A DNA stretch of 6,209 nucleotides from a bacterium. Its GTDB lineage: Bacteria; Hydrothermota; UBA3072; B12-G15. Every line of letters starts with the position of its first letter. Position 1 is the first letter of the stretch. Positions 6,140-6,209 of this stretch are shown in pieces. Location of the stretch: positions 1-6,209 of the forward strand of contig QNDZ01000100.1 in NCBI GenBank assembly GCA_003646055.1, written 5' to 3'. The translations under genes were made by a program, and so were the position numbers. The notes under the pieces are model-generated. The model was not told the origin of the DNA and searched no databases. It saw only the letters and a program-made list of their open reading frames with translations.

Positions 6140-6209
6140 ATGCCCTTCTTAATTTCCAGAGGAGAGGGAGTGATGTCCCTGCAATCATTATTTTCACTAT
6201 ATCACCGGG
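6138..6209 (-). CDS. C-terminal end of an upstream gene, resembling BioY (biotin ECF transporter S component)
   Basis: Only the last 23 codons and a TAG stop (6138-6140) are in the window. The readable tail begins PGDIVKIMIAG and continues with a short hydrophobic stretch (SLPLLW) and a basic end (KLRRA). BioY proteins, the membrane substrate-binding subunits of biotin transporters, end with a similar PGD(L/I)(V/I)K motif, a last hydrophobic helix and basic residues. That similarity is the whole basis of the name, so it is tentative. Any membrane protein with a similar last helix could look like this. Only 11 bases separate it from the adaptor gene, so both are probably on one transcript, though a biotin importer and a YbhG-type exporter have no obvious shared function. 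Confidence 0.5.
   Translation of the reverse strand, partial: PGDIVKIMIAGTSLPLLWKLRRA

Overview
The window reads as ordinary bacterial chromosome, moderately AT-rich, with compact gene spacing. It probably comes from a Gram-negative-type organism, because the membrane-fusion subunit of the transporter carries a lipoprotein signal and there is a beta-rich, envelope-like hypothetical protein. The quinolinate synthase is the short form of about 298 residues that I know from Thermotoga maritima. Together with the many Lys, Glu and Ile codons, this is compatible with a thermophilic or deep-branching, possibly uncultivated lineage. That taxonomic guess is weak. I see no rRNA, tRNA, CRISPR array, insertion sequence, integrase or phage gene.

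Layout, left half. Positions 1-422 hold the C-terminal end of an RlmI-type 23S rRNA methyltransferase on the plus strand. It converges, across 19 bases, on nadA (quinolinate synthase, minus strand, 442 to about 1338). An AT-rich divergent region follows, with a good sigma-70-type promoter for the rightward gene and a weaker one for nadA. Both place the predicted transcript start at or next to an ATG. The rightward gene, 1452-2429, encodes a 325-residue protein I do not recognise, with a beta-rich first two thirds and a hydrophobic, glycine-rich last third.

Layout, right half. From 6126 down to 2526, on the minus strand, lies a tightly packed four-gene exporter operon of the YbhG/YbhF/YbhS/YbhR type: a periplasmic adaptor lipoprotein, one ABC ATPase, and two different ABC-2 permeases. 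Each junction inside the operon overlaps (23, 8 and 4 bases), so translation is probably coupled and the products made in balanced amounts. The ATPase would drive a permease heterodimer, and the adaptor would link it across the periplasm to an outer-membrane channel that is not in this window. The substrate cannot be read from the sequence. Just upstream, with its stop codon inside the adaptor's ribosome binding site, is the end of another minus-strand gene whose 23-residue tail resembles the C-terminus of the biotin transporter BioY.

I found no clear new biological system. The items most worth a second look are the unrecognised protein at 1452-2429, the paired leaderless-looking starts around it, and the lipidated adaptor of the exporter.
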